Assembly: GCA_036785705.1 (NCBI GenBank)
Contig: JAWUZG010000084.1
Span: forward strand, 13,839,501 to 13,903,500
DNA: 64,000 bases
Reading direction: 5' to 3'
From: Acanthornis magna
Lineage: Eukaryota; Chordata; Aves; Passeriformes; Acanthizidae
The position numbers and the translations under genes were made by a program. The notes under the pieces were generated by a model, which worked only from the letters and a program-made list of their open reading frames with translations, had not been told where the DNA came from and did not search any database. Position 1 is the first letter of the stretch. The number at the start of each line of letters is the position of its first letter. This document shows positions 13,857 through 26,091 of the stretch, piece by piece.

Positions 13857-14120
13857 CTTCCGGCGGGGCCGGGCCGCGGGCAGCACGGCAGAGCGGCGGG
13901 CACGGAGCGGCACAGGCCGCTGTCGCCCGGCAACGCCGCGGCCCCGGCACCTGGAGCGGCCCCGGCCCCGCCTCCTGCCACCGCCGCCGGCCCCGCCCGC
14001 TGCCCGCGCCGCCCGAGGGGCAGCGGAGCCTGGAGCGCCCCCGGGGCTGGAAGGGTTCGCGGCTGGGGACATCAGAGCGTGCTTGCAGGGGGAAGAGTGG
14101 CAAGGCAAACAGCGGGAGTA
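13700..14120 (-). promoter_or_regulatory. LRRC56: CpG-island promoter of LRRC56 with probable non-coding exon 1
   Basis: This GC- and CpG-dense island stands out sharply from AT-rich flanks. On the minus strand an exon-like segment ends CCGGAAG at 13857 followed by GTAGGA, a good splice donor; CCGGAAG is also an ETS-type site. No TATA box is visible. A perfect RFX X-box lies 65 bp upstream of the donor, so transcription probably starts just inside it, at about 13.86-13.92 kb, giving a short non-coding first exon. The start site is inferred. The island is roughly 18 kb from the HRAS island, so the two genes are divergent but do not share one core promoter here. Confidence 0.65.
13922..13934. 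promoter_or_regulatory. RFX X-box in the LRRC56 promoter
   Basis: GTCGCC, one spacer base, then GGCAAC: an exact match on the plus strand to the RFX X-box consensus GTNRCC-N(0-3)-RGYAAC. RFX factors, often with FOXJ1, drive cilia and dynein-assembly genes, and functional X-boxes usually lie close upstream of the start site, as here. Its presence in the island of a gene read independently as LRRC56 is mutually supportive. Binding is inferred, not shown. Confidence 0.7.
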
Positions 14121-15186
14121 AAATGGGGGGAGCAGGGGTGGGCACGGCATTGGGGAAAGGAACGGGACGGGAACGGCAGCAGGACCCTGTGTGGGATTTG
14201 GTGATAGGTGATCACACGGCTGAAGGAGGGGTTGGGGATAGCTCTGTTCCAAACAACATCCAAAACCTTTGCTGGCCGATGAAAAACTAATGACATCATC
14301 ACGCACAAAGGTGATCCCAACATGCCTGCAATGTATTAAAGATTAAAAAATACAACCTGTGGTAGGTAACAAGGCTGGTTTCACCAAATAATTTGGATTT
14401 TAAAACACCCTAAAACCCAAACAGATTGAAAGTTTAAATTTAGAGACCAGAGTTGTCAAAAGATTAGACATGTAAGAATGAAGTTTCTCATAATCTGGAT
14501 CCAACAGATGTGGTTCAACTTTTGTTGGTGACATGATCAAACATCTTGGTGCAAGAGTGCAACTCTAGTGCAGCTCTTCCCATTCTCATTCACACTTAGA
14601 AGAAATCTATATTTCCACATTTTGATATAGGATTCATAGATCAGGCACCTAGGAAAATGTGATTATATGCTCATTGGTCCCACATGAAATGCCAGTTTTT
14701 TCAGGGATTTACATTCAAGATGGTACCCAGTGTTTTCTTGGGAGCAGCCCTTAGCAGTGTTTCTCTTGGAGGCAGGAAGGCAAGAGGTCTGGAGGGAAGA
14801 CACAGAGTCCTGCCCACCTATAGAAGAGGCTGGGGTTTTAACTACACTGCTTCCATGCACTCACCCCCTCACACCTCCAGTATATGCCGTGCCTTTGTGA
14901 GGATGTGGGAGAACAGCAGCTGCTGGTGGATTGCATCAGCGTTTCCTCTGCAACTATATTCAATTTTCTCTAGGGTTTGGAAAACACTTAGACCAGAGGT
15001 CAGGAAATGTGTTGACTCCCCTCTTGCAGGGTCTGATAGTCAATTAACATCAGAGAAATTCACCAGGGGCCTGATTTTCCAAGGTGATGAGCGCACTCAG
15101 CTCCACCTGGTGACATTGCAATCCAGCTGCCCATCTTCACAGGAAGGAAGGCAATGGGCCTTGACGTGCTCCAGGAAGGTAGTGTG

Positions 15187-15295
15187 ATTCAGTGAAAACA
15201 ATACTGAATCAAGCATCTGCCCCTGGAATTTTATTCCCAATTCTGCCCTTTCTTTCCCAGGTAACTAGCTCAAGTCACCTTGACTCAGTTTCCCA
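15187..15295 (+). repeat. Ancient MIR/L3-like retroposon relic
   Basis: The order of short blocks (TTATTCCCAATTCTGCC, then CAAGTCACCTTGACTCAGTTTCCC split by small gaps) follows the well-known tail of MIR/CR1-L3 type elements: text such as CCAGCTCTGCC, CAAGTCAC and CTCAGTTTCCC. The copy is heavily diverged and only this core is recognisable. The family name is from memory of the consensus. Confidence 0.5.
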
Positions 15296-15754
15296 ACACA
15301 CGCCTTCTTGGGACACACTTCCCAAAGATTATCTATGGAGTACGTGTATTGTGTGTGCACACATCTGCATGGTAATTTTTTTTTCCTTGTTTTGCTGGAA
15401 ATAATCTACTTACGGCCAACGCAGTCTGAACTATTTGAAACCAATTGATGAAATTTATCCTTCCATCATTGAGGAAGAGAAAATTCTGGCACAATTTCAG
15501 GGTAGATACAGAAGCTTTAGGTCTCTTTATTCAGAGTTACTGTAATTGTGCTGGCACCATTCCCAGAGCTGAGCTAAGGTCAGTGAGAAACCCGTAAATT
15601 AATAACTGCGAAGCTGATGTGATCTCTATCCAGGAACCAGGTTTTACATTCACGAAGCTTTATAGGAAAGATATATGTTTCAGTTTATCCAAGCAAGTTT
15701 CAGAATCTTAATATTGACAATTAACATAGCTTGGACCTACCTGCAGACAGTGGA

Positions 15755-15850
15755 CCTGATTCTGATCTCACCTTCACAGGAACTCCACAAAATGTGTTAC
15801 TCTGGATGAATTACATTGGTGCTACCCAAATGAACAGGTGAAGCCTCCTC
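15755..15850 (+). repeat. Ancient sauropsid repeat relic
   Basis: The words CCTGATTCTGATCTCACCT, then AACTCCA and GTTACTC, resemble a common old reptile/bird repeat with CTGATTCTGATCTCACTTACACC followed by paired GTAACTCCA blocks. Divergence is high, and the class (CR1 fragment or old DNA element) cannot be settled by eye. Confidence 0.4.
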
Positions 15851-15919
15851 TGAAAACCAAGCCTAGATAAACATGCGTTTCCTTTGGGAGTCTTATCTTA
15901 CCAGTAATCAAACCAAAAA

Positions 15920-16581
15920 CCTACCAAGCCAAGAGGGTGTTCACTTTCCTTGAGTGAGCATGCAGCAGTGAGAGGAGACAGGTTCTGTCACATTCGACCA
16001 CAGCAGGTGTTTAGAAGCTCATCCTTAGAAGCAATGAATGAGGCTGAGAGGGAAAAACAACCGATCCAAAGATCCGGAGGATGACAGGAGTCTGTGAATT
16101 GAATTTATTTTGCTGTCACTGCACCTGGCATGAAAAGAAAGGGCAATGAGAGAATCCAGTCAATAAAACATTTTCTCTGATTCGATGAATCTGGGCATTT
16201 GTTTTTGCTCCTTTTCACAGACTTATGAATTCATAAACTGCAATCAGAAAGGAAAGCTTCATCAGGAAACATATGGCACTTCGTACAAAGCTGTATCTTT
16301 TCAAACTGAACTAGACCTGGAAAAACTTTTGATAACAGTTTTTATAAAGTATTTAACGCACACTGAAAGATGGGCATTCATAGTTTTATGTTGCCCTTGC
16401 TCCTATGAACAAATAAACCAAACTACCTATGTCACCAAAGTCACACAGAAACCATGTGTGACATTTGAAGGTGACCATGCACTTCTGAGGTCCTGAGCTA
16501 TGTGCTGAGTGACAGAACCTGTCTCCTCTCACTGCTGCATGCTCATTCAAGGAAAGTGAACACCCTCCTTGGCTTGGTAGG
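15920..16581. repeat. Long inverted repeat: 73-bp arms, 517-bp spacer
   Basis: The left arm 15920-15991 and right arm 16509-16581 are reverse complements with one single-base indel (AAGA versus AAGGA) and one substitution, so about 97% identical. The outer ends begin CCTACCAAGCC and the inner ends finish GTTCTGTCAC. Similarity fades immediately outside and inside the arms. The spacer shows no transposase-like frame; its longest frame, 16185-16496, is unremarkable. This could be a non-autonomous DNA transposon with long terminal repeats, or a local inverted duplication. No clean target-site duplication is visible. Confidence 0.85.
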
Positions 16582-19500
16582 TGTTTGGGGTACTAGAAGG
16601 CAATAAAACCAGCAAATGGAACCTTATCATGGTGCAGGGTCTCCTATAGAAAAGGTAAGCTTAAGACAGGCTTCAGTTGTGTTGGGATATCTCATTAGCT
16701 TAAACCCTGATTCAGCTCCGCTGGGAGGGAAGAACTCTGGTGGAATCCCAGAGTTACTTTCAAGCAATACCTGGTGCAGGTGCTACACCAGAGGGCTCTT
16801 TCCTTCCTTTGTACTATTCCTTCAGAAAAGCAGATTCTGGTTCACGACCAAGTGATTCTACTCAGAAGCAGTTGCATTACTGTGCAGTCAAGATGATTGA
16901 TTGGGATGAAAGACATGGGCAGCAAAGGTGAGATAGGGCACTGTATTAATATTTGAGCCACTGAGCTAGGATTTCCTGATTCCAGAAGGGCTTATTTCCT
17001 ATTTCTGCCTTAATTATAAAGAAAAGTTGTAAATAAATAAATACATAAATAAATAAATGTAGTACTTTTATCCCTTCCCATTTTTACAGGAAAAATGAAA
17101 CAAAAACTTCTTATCTGAAAAAAACCCAAAACCAACCAAACCTGAGAGACAGAAAAGTATGCTTGTACTCCCTTGTTTATATAATTCCTGACTCAAGATG
17201 AATCAATGGTAACTTGAAATGCCTGTGTACAAATTATTATTGTTTTGTGCCTCTCTTCGAGGCCTTCTACCTTTCTCAGTTTCTTTTGGGTCAAACTATT
17301 TCTTTGGAAAGCTCAAGGATGCTGTCTGCACACATCTGCTTTTCCAGGGTATGGTATCCTGTCTCACTGTATGGGACAAGTCCAAAGCTTCTCTGCAGCT
17401 GCCAGATGGTAATTTTTCTAAAGAAGTGCTGGGTACAAAACCCTACATTGTTGTAACTGTAGTACCACTAAAGGGTTTCAATCAGTTTAGGGGCATCACC
17501 ATGCTTGGTGTGGTAGGAATCCTCTGCAAGAGAAGGTCTTGCTGAGAGGCCTTAAAAATGGCAGAATTAAAATCAAAATATAAAAGGAAGAGCACTAGCT
17601 GCGGGATTAATGCCCCTGGGACACAGAAGGTCTCTTGCTGATGATATTTATAATCCACACCTGGACCACATTGTTGGTGGTCCTTGCATTTCTTCTGGGA
17701 TGAATTCCATGGTCAATGATTGAGTTACAACTTTGTTTTCAACATTAAACTAAGAGGAAAATGAATTGATGTTGGAAAGAAATTAAGGTCAATGACTCTT
17801 TCTCCATAGCTTTTCAGGAGCAATACTTGTTTCTTTTTTGCTTGTTGCAGTGTAAAGGAACCTGTGGCCTCAATACGCTTTTTAGGTTTGTTTTTCCAAG
17901 CCGGATTTAGCTGTGAAATTCATCTAGTTGTCTTCAGACAGGGAAAACAGCAGCTTTCCAACGTGTACTTGCTTATTGTGCCAGTGCAAAGCCACCATAA
18001 AATGTTACCAAATCAGAAAGGGATTGCTATTGTCAGTTCCCACCAGTGTAAGTGACAATATATGATGTAAAGCAGTGGACAAATTGGGGCTTTAAAAAAT
18101 TTTAATCAAGTCAAAGCACCAGTTTGCATGCCATGACACCACTAGTTTGCATGCACTTTGCACAGTTCAAAGCTTACTCTGAATGCAACTCATGTACACC
18201 AAGGCTTTCAGCCATCATAGCAACAGCACCACTGCGAGCCACACTACAGACAACAGCTCTGGCAGAAGTCCTCAACAAATCCCTGTCCTGCAGGGCAGGA
18301 AATAAGGTGGCTGGAGTGCAGTCTGCAGTTGTGGAGGAAGGAGATCAGCAGGTAGATTAAAGGGGTCAGGCAGTTCTGCAGATTGGAACAAACACTGTAC
18401 ACCCTGTCCATCCCTGTGCACACCCATGTAATTCCCACAACCAGCATCTGTAGCCTGGAAGAAATGGCTCCCTGTCCTAACATTCTAAGAGCCAAAGTGC
18501 CCCTTTTGCCTAAAGTGCCTTGCCCATTCCCAGGGGGGTTTCAGCTCCATGATCTACAAGGTGATTTGTGCTTCCTTTCTGGCTCAGCATCAGTGAATGA
18601 ACTGAGCGAAGGCAAAAATGGTCCTCTCTGCTCTGTCAAAGGAACCCTTAACCCTAGACATCTGCTTCTGCTGCAGGCAGCCTGGAATCAAGTTCAGCAA
18701 ATACTACACAGGAATGGAAAGTGATCCAACATACCACTATACCATACTGGGATTTTCCCTACAATTTAAGGAGCTCAGGTTGCCTTTTCCATGGATAGCC
18801 TCTTTGGAAAGCCTTGGGATTCATCTGTATTTGGGTCATTCCCATGTATAATTTCCTCTAGACTACTAGCAGGAATCCTATCCTCATAGTGAAGGATGTT
18901 TCCCTGCCCTCAAAATGACAGGAGAGACCTGATTTCCAGACACTCTTTTTACAGCCCTGGCTCTGATTTTGCATAATGTGCGCTTAGAAAAAGGACTGTG
19001 TACTTACATTCCAGCAGCTAAGTTAGATTAGTGATGAGAAGAGATGGATTATTGGTATGCTTCTGTATGTTTCATGCACTGTCTAGAAGTTTCAGTAAAA
19101 TTCAGCTTCATTACCTAACTCAGCATGCTGGCTGAGACCCAGACAGATGCTGAGGTAGTGTTTCCAAGTATTGAAAACCATAAAACACATTCCAGTCCAC
19201 ACAAATCTCACACCCACCTCAGACGCCTTGCTTGACAGTTTGTTCTCAAGGCTGGATTTGTCCGCAGCCCCACTGGCTGGGGACAGCACATGGCAGTGAA
19301 GATGGCATGCTGCCTTCTATAGGGGACTCCAGTTGTGCTTGTAGGCCAGCTCTTCAGCCATGAAAACCTGCAGTTTATCACTGAATGCTTGCACTTTTGG
19401 CTAAGCACTCCATCCTCTTTTCTTGAAACACCTTAGAAGGAGACCCTGGGTTACGCTTGTTAGAAACTCCTAGTGCCTGAGCTGGGTGGTGGGCATAGGG

Positions 19501-22354
19501 CTGAGCAAATCCCTTCAGAAGACAGAAATTCAGAATGGGAATCCTCCCATGTCCACAAACTACTGTTATCTGTAGGAGTCATGATGCTGCTGTAGTACTG
19601 TGACTCACCTTCATTCACTTCCTACACAGTCTGGGCAAAGACCTTTCATTCCCAGACTTGCCCACCATTGTTAGCAATGGAAATGGACTTTCAACAAAGC
19701 GAAATGTGTATCCCCCCAACAACTCCTGACACATCACCACTGGCAGAACCTGTCTTCCTTGGAATACAGTCAAGCCTCCCCTGTCCTGCCCTACAATGGC
19801 CACTTCCTATGCCATGCTATGGATGTACTAACACAGTTCATAACAGACTATTCCAAGTAATCTTGTGTACCAAACATGGCAGCTGGCTAATATCTAAGTT
19901 ATCAGTTGATTCCTCCCTGCAGTAGCAAATCAGGTTACAAACTGAGCTGGCATTAAAAATACATTTCCTTCTCCCTAAAAACCAGTGGAAACCCAAGTGT
20001 CTAGCACACAACTATATATTCATTGTTTACTGGTTAACTCCTGGTTTGTGGAAGCAGATTTTCCAGGCGTAGATCACAACTTCCTTTTCTAGAGAATTGG
20101 GCAGCTGGATGTATGCCTACAGCTGTTTGCATAGGTCACTTCTTTCTTCTTTGTGATATTTGCCTCACAACACATGAGCAACACACACAGCCCTTGGCAA
20201 GCTGGAGAGTGAAATACAGAGACCTGGGGGGTGTGGGGGGGAAGGAGAGGCAAATAAATAACCACACCATGGGTGTGATCTCAAACCTATTGAAGTTGAA
20301 GGAAGTGATTTCAACATGCACCATCTAGTCTGCAAAGAGGTGCCAAACTAACTCTAAGCTATTGCGCTTTCCGAAACCTCCCCAAAGTCCATGTTTACAA
20401 ACTGGTGTTGTGTCGATGAAAACTGTTGTGATGACTCCTGGTTAGTAATCATTAAAATAAAATCCTTGTTCCAGCACACACTTGGCTGCAGCAAGAGCTG
20501 TAGGTAGGTACCAGAGGCTAGGGCTAATGATAAAGCTCTGTCTGGATGGAAAGAGAGAGACAATAAATTAAAAGCAGGAATTAGTCTGAGGAATATTTCG
20601 ACCATGGTTCCTGAAATAACACAGGTAACGAAAGATCTTAGAGATGGAATTGTCTCCAGTTTGGACATAGCCATACCTGAGTACTTTTCATCCAGCAAAT
20701 TTGTAACACTGTTTATGAAGGAACTTCACATCATTTTTCCTGCTGCAGCATAATATCTCCTTAAGCCCAACATTTGAAAATACCTCGGCACATGGAGATG
20801 AGCAGGTGACTCAGGACAAATATGCAGACCTCAGCTTGGCCCTTGGATAGATGCTGTCATATCACAGTACAGTTGTGAAATCAACAGGTAGATTCCCAAA
20901 AAATAAGCTTCTGGGGAAAAGCATGCCAGCCAGAGGGCAGATCTGCTTGCACAGTCACTGCACCTGGCATTACAGCCTATGTTGCCACCCAGACCATCTA
21001 TAGGTACCAACCATCTACAAATGGAGAAGCTCAAGGAGCTGGGACATCCCTCAGGATGTGCTCAGGACGGGATGTGCTGCTTGCTGCTGTACCAAAGCCA
21101 GCTGAATGACGTCTCAGAACAAGGTGCAATTTTTGCGTCAACAAGGGGATCATTAACATGAGCATTTGCAGGCTTCAGACCAAATCCCTTTCTTGGAACA
21201 ATGAGAAGAGAGTTAAGGGGGTATTTTTGGTTGAGCCTAAGGCTGAGCTCCCCTGCTCCAGACTGCAGCACACAGACAGTGGTAAGTGTGTGCGGACAGA
21301 CAGGACTTTGCTCTTTAAACCTGCCTGGCTCCTTGCCCAAGCTTCAAATGCAGCCTGTGAGGGTTTGACTCCAGACAATTTGATGGATACTGTGTGGGTG
21401 CTGGAGGCAAGAAAAGCCAAGAAAATGAAATATGTCTGTCAGTTGCTCTATTTCCTGAGATATTTAACACAAATCCTTCACTTCTGTAAATATACTTTGC
21501 ATGCTGCTATAGGTAGGGTGTTGTTCTAAGTGTGATACTGTGAGAAAAGGGTGCAATACATAAACCAAAACTGGAGAGTGTTTCATCTACAGGCATCATT
21601 CCTTACAGGTGGTAATAACATCCATGTGATAAATTCATTTATTTCTGCGAACAAGTCATAAATTACATGTCAGCACAGTAATCCCCATTTATCCCATTCT
21701 TTGACCTCCCCTGCAATATGCCTGTTGAGTCTTTTCTGCCTGCCCTGCTTTTAACTTTATCAAGTGCCTTAAGCCCTCTGAATTTTCATCATTGATTGCC
21801 AACAACTGCAGTGATTAAACTGAAGCCTGAACCATCCCCATTACTAAAAACTCACCACCTGCCTTTTCTGCAAATCCCATTTCAACAGAATTTCTCTCCT
21901 CTTCCCCCTTGTCTGGTTCTGATCGAAAAAAATATGCAGGACCATTTCCCAGGGTTAATTTTTAATAGTGTTCTCACTGCTGCAGCAGATGAAGTCATTT
22001 ATTATCCAGCAGGCAGCATGCTAACATGCTAGGCAATGGCAAATGCTGAAGGAGGTGACTCAGGCATAAGCAATCAGGCAGAGTTGTGCATTCCCACCTG
22101 CTGGATGGCTCAGCACAAAGAGCCGAGCACGGCGTTTTAGTTTACCCTACACTCGCATCTTCATCTGAGGGACACCTGGATTCCAGCCATGCAGCCAGTG
22201 AGGTTTATTTGCTTCATAGTCATGTGCAAAGCAAGTACATAAACAGAGGCTATGTGGCCAGCCCTCCCTCCACCTGGGCACTCTTTTCCTCTAAGAAAGG
22301 CAGTCATCCCTGCTGCAGCAGCATGTCAGCCCAGGCAGTTTGGCCCTCAATAAC

Positions 22355-22450
22355 ACTTTGTGATCTCAGGCAGACTGGAGCTCAGCCTACCCACCTGTAA
22401 AACAGGTTTAATGGTAGTTGGCTTTTTTTACAGAAAAGCTGGGAGGATTA
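22355..22450 (+). repeat. Ancient MIR-like SINE relic
   Basis: CCCACCTGTAAAACAGGTTTAATGGTAG followed by GGGAGGATTA reproduces, with changes, the MIR-type order of CCCATCTGTAAAATGGG, TAATAGTAC and GAGGATTAAA (each block here in pieces). The preceding CTCAGCCTACC fits a worn CTCAGTTTCC. It is diverged, so age is inferred to be great. Confidence 0.5.
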
Positions 22451-23586
22451 CTTCATGTCTGAGATCTCTAGATGAGAATTGCTTAGTGGCAGAGAGCATT
22501 TTAAAAGAACAGCTCAAAGTTAGGGCTAGAGCAGGCTGGCAGCCCAGTGAGCAGGTAGAAATTACTACAGAAGCTGCACTGTTCTTGTCTCATTACCTAA
22601 GAGCCTCAGAAAGTCTGGGATGCAGACGATTCACAAACCAGAAAGTGCTTTTGAATTACTTATTAAGTAGGATTCATGTTGCTTTTACTGCTCTGGGACA
22701 CACAAGGTTGGGCTACAGAATCCCTTTTGCCATCTCCTCAGAGTGAAATGTGGTAGAAACGTAAGGTTCACTCACCCATGTATCTATCCCAGCTGTATTT
22801 TTGCCTCCATAGGGTAGACCAAAGGCCACTGAAGAAGTACATGAATCTTTCCTGTATCTGCAGTAAGCTTTGGATCAGACCTCAGTAAGCCAACAAGAAC
22901 GTGCGGCTAAACATGCTACAACAAGTTCACTGGCATGTGCTGATCACGGCAGGAGAGCTGGTCTGAGTGTGCTCCTGAAAACCAGGAAGATCTTGACTGA
23001 GGCAGCAGCTTCCTGCTTAGTCCTCACTGAAGCACACCAGTGCCGCTTAGATGGGGAAACAGCAGCTCTGAACCCATTCCCTCCCCTGTGCTCTATCCCA
23101 GAGCAGCCAGAGGGAGGGTATTGTTTTACTCTTAATTCGCTTTGTGATCACGTAAGTCCCCCAAATCCCACTGCCAGTAAGCTCCAGTGATTAAACAGCT
23201 CACTGAAGGGAAACTACAGCTAACACCTTCTACCCCTATCAAAGCATATTGCTAATGAGAACTGGGAAATCGCTCAGTGCTAATGCAACATCTGTGGATT
23301 AACATAAGCTTACCCATGTTATCATAGTCAATGGCTGAAATTGCATCAATCACTTGGATTCATGTAACATTTGTGATCAGTGTTTTGGTACGTTAACCTC
23401 AGTATTTCCCCAGCTGAAATCTGCTGACTGAAAGTGGGAAACGCAAAGTCACAAGTCTGAAACCAGAGAAGAAATTTGCAATGCGTTGCTTTGGGCATCT
23501 CATCTTAAGAATCTTGCAGGAGGTCTGACTTCTGAAATGTTTAGCATTGGCCCTCTGAAAGCCCTCAGAGAATATCTGGGTGATTT

Positions 23587-23587
<1 letters not shown>

Positions 23588-23635
<48 letters not shown>
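23588..23635. repeat. (CA)24 microsatellite
   Basis: 48 bp of uninterrupted CA repeat. Being pure, it is likely to be length-polymorphic. It generates a false cysteine-valine frame on the minus strand. Confidence 0.98.
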
Positions 23636-23637
<2 letters not shown>

Positions 23638-26037
23638 CACACCACTGCTGAGCACATGAACATCTGCCTGAAAAGTTACCTAGAAACATGCGATGGACCT
23701 GCACCAGTCCTGCAAGATGCAAGTGACTGCTGATCCTCTTCTGCTTTTCTCATTCCTGGATTCAGAAGCAGCAGAAGAAAGGGGATGACCAAACTGCAGA
23801 CAAAAACCCAAGATGCTGTGGCAAACTTTATGGCTTTTCAGTGTGGGAAAGTTCTGTAATAAGGAAAGGGGTAACTGCCACCAAGAAGAGAATCTGTGTG
23901 AAATAGGTGTAGAAATACCTTGGAGAGGTCAACCATGTCATTTCTCTGACTGAAGGGATGATTTCTAGCCCTGTGCTGCTCTTGAAGGTGTTTGAGTGGG
24001 AGGACTATGCCCTCACCTTTACTAGGGGTCTCTCAGGACAGTCTAGACAGGATAATGACACAAGAGCATAGTCTAACTGCCAAGGACACCTTCCAATATC
24101 TAACCTGGACCTCACTTGATGTGGGAATACTGCTACCACTATAAGCTCCCAGGGAGCTCTGTAACTCAGGATCTCCAGCTCTGACAACAAGCAGCTGTAC
24201 TGCAGGAGAGTGTCTACCTTTGCTATAAATAATGTGAAGGCTGAGGTCACCTATGGACTTCGTTACTGCAGCAGCATGTATTTTAGGTAATCACAGAAAG
24301 GGATGAAGGGAGAGCTGGAAACACTGCACGAGAGCATCAGGAAGAGGCTACCATGAAGGATAATAGCTGTCTGTAATGGAAACCTGATAAGCAAGCTTTA
24401 CTAAGGTTGGGTAGGAATAGAGCATACACTGGAGGGTCAAGAACACTGAGAAGCAGAGAGATGCTGGGAAGGCTGGATTCCATCCTCTGAAGTCTGCAGG
24501 ATGATTTTATTTTATGCAACTATTGCTTCACATCAGCTTTGCTTGCTTGCACAGATAGGAACCAAGGCTCAGGGCATCTTACAGTAGAAGGAGCACCAGA
24601 ATTTAGTGAGGGACTTATCGGAAGAGAAAAAATGGCTCAGCAGCTTGAGCGTGACGATGAGAATGAGGGCTGCATGGAAGGGATAGAGAAGATGTGTGGC
24701 CAGTATATTAAAAAACAGTCAAAGGAAAAGGAACCAGTAGTTTAACTGGATAAACACAAATGTCTTTAATTCTATCTAGTTCTACCATGTGTGCATGCCT
24801 GAATCATGCTGTGCAATACTGCTTTGAAATTTCTGCAAGAAACAGATGTAGTTAACAATTGTTCTTTGATGCTAAGGGGAGGAAAATCAGCATTAGCTGA
24901 TTAAGAAGAAGACTATTTTAAAAAGAATACCACTAATCTTAGTGTCTTCTCCAGGAGAACATGTGGGATGGTCTGAGATTTCAGTACAAACTCATCTGGT
25001 ACAGAGAGGCCTTGAACTACACAGATAAATCTGTTGCACATCAGTGAATGCAGAAATGATATAGAGCACAAGAGATCCCTTAGCAACTCATCCTGCTTCC
25101 ACTCTGGGAACCTGTCTCCTGCCAGAAAAAATGACAGATGACCCAGAGCATGGTAAGTGATCCAAACCATCCCATAAAAAACCTAGTAGCATATCAGTTG
25201 CAAAGCATTCAAACTTTTCTATAGAGTTTGAAAAAGGAAATCACATGGCGACTACATATCACAAGGGCTTCTTAACAAAAAATAAGGCTTCCCGCTTCCA
25301 GAGACCTGAGTTATTGCTGTATGAAGACAAAGGCAAAAGCTCTCTCTCAGAGTGCAGTGATCTGAAGATCAGGCTCCAAGGGAATGATTGACATTCCATT
25401 CAGGCTGACAGCTAACAAAAGCTCCTGTACATATGCCAGCAAACCACTGCCAGGAAAATCAGTGTGGCTCTCAACTTGCAGATTTCTGCAGTAGCAGGCC
25501 TCCTCCTACCCTGCGTGACCCTTGCTGATCTACACTGGCAGGCTCAGCAGAGAGTGGAAGGAGACACAGGACCTCACCAATCCTGGCAACTTTCAGTGAG
25601 GTAGGGACATTTCATGAAAGAATCAGTGTCATTTCTAAGTGACTCAGGCTCCAGACTCACCATGTGATCAGCTACAACTCCCCCAAAAAAGCACAAATAG
25701 TCAAAAAGAACATTTGTTGGAGGCTTAAGCAAACACCCACAGGAACAAATGGGACACTGCAGAGGGCAGTGTGCTTCAGATCAGACTGAAACTAGTGGGC
25801 AGTTGTAGAAAGCCACACTGCTTGTAAATACTCAGAGATCAAACCTGTATCTCATCTCTCCCCCCTGCTTACCCCACACAGCAAAATCTGAAGTCCAACC
25901 ATCCCATCAACCACTCAGGTGAGGGCCTCATGTTACGAACTATTGCATACCACATCTAGGGAGATGTAATAGTTGTTCATTCCCACAGTGTCTCTACAAG
26001 GAGGCTGGCTGGGAAATGACCAGTTTTTGAATTATCT

Positions 26038-26055
26038 TGTGTGTGTGCGTGTGCA

Positions 26056-26088
<33 letters not shown>
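26038..26088. repeat. (TG)n microsatellite, interrupted
   Basis: About 51 bp of TG repeat. The first half is broken by GCGT and GCAT variants and the last 28 bp are pure. Alternating purine-pyrimidine makes it a potential Z-DNA tract. Confidence 0.97.

Positions 26089-26091
<3 letters not shown>

Noticed and set aside
13345..14145. 266-codon minus frame and plus-strand companions with a 19-residue periodic peptide
   Set aside because: They translate the 19-bp minisatellite and the adjoining CpG island; a period not divisible by 3 makes several frames look repetitive.
16115..20970. Exact 17-mer shared between 16115-16131 and 20954-20970
   Set aside because: Similarity does not extend beyond the word, and a single 17-mer match in 64 kb is compatible with chance.
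23399..23722. 107-codon minus frame with a Cys-Val run
   Set aside because: It is the (CA)24 microsatellite read as protein.
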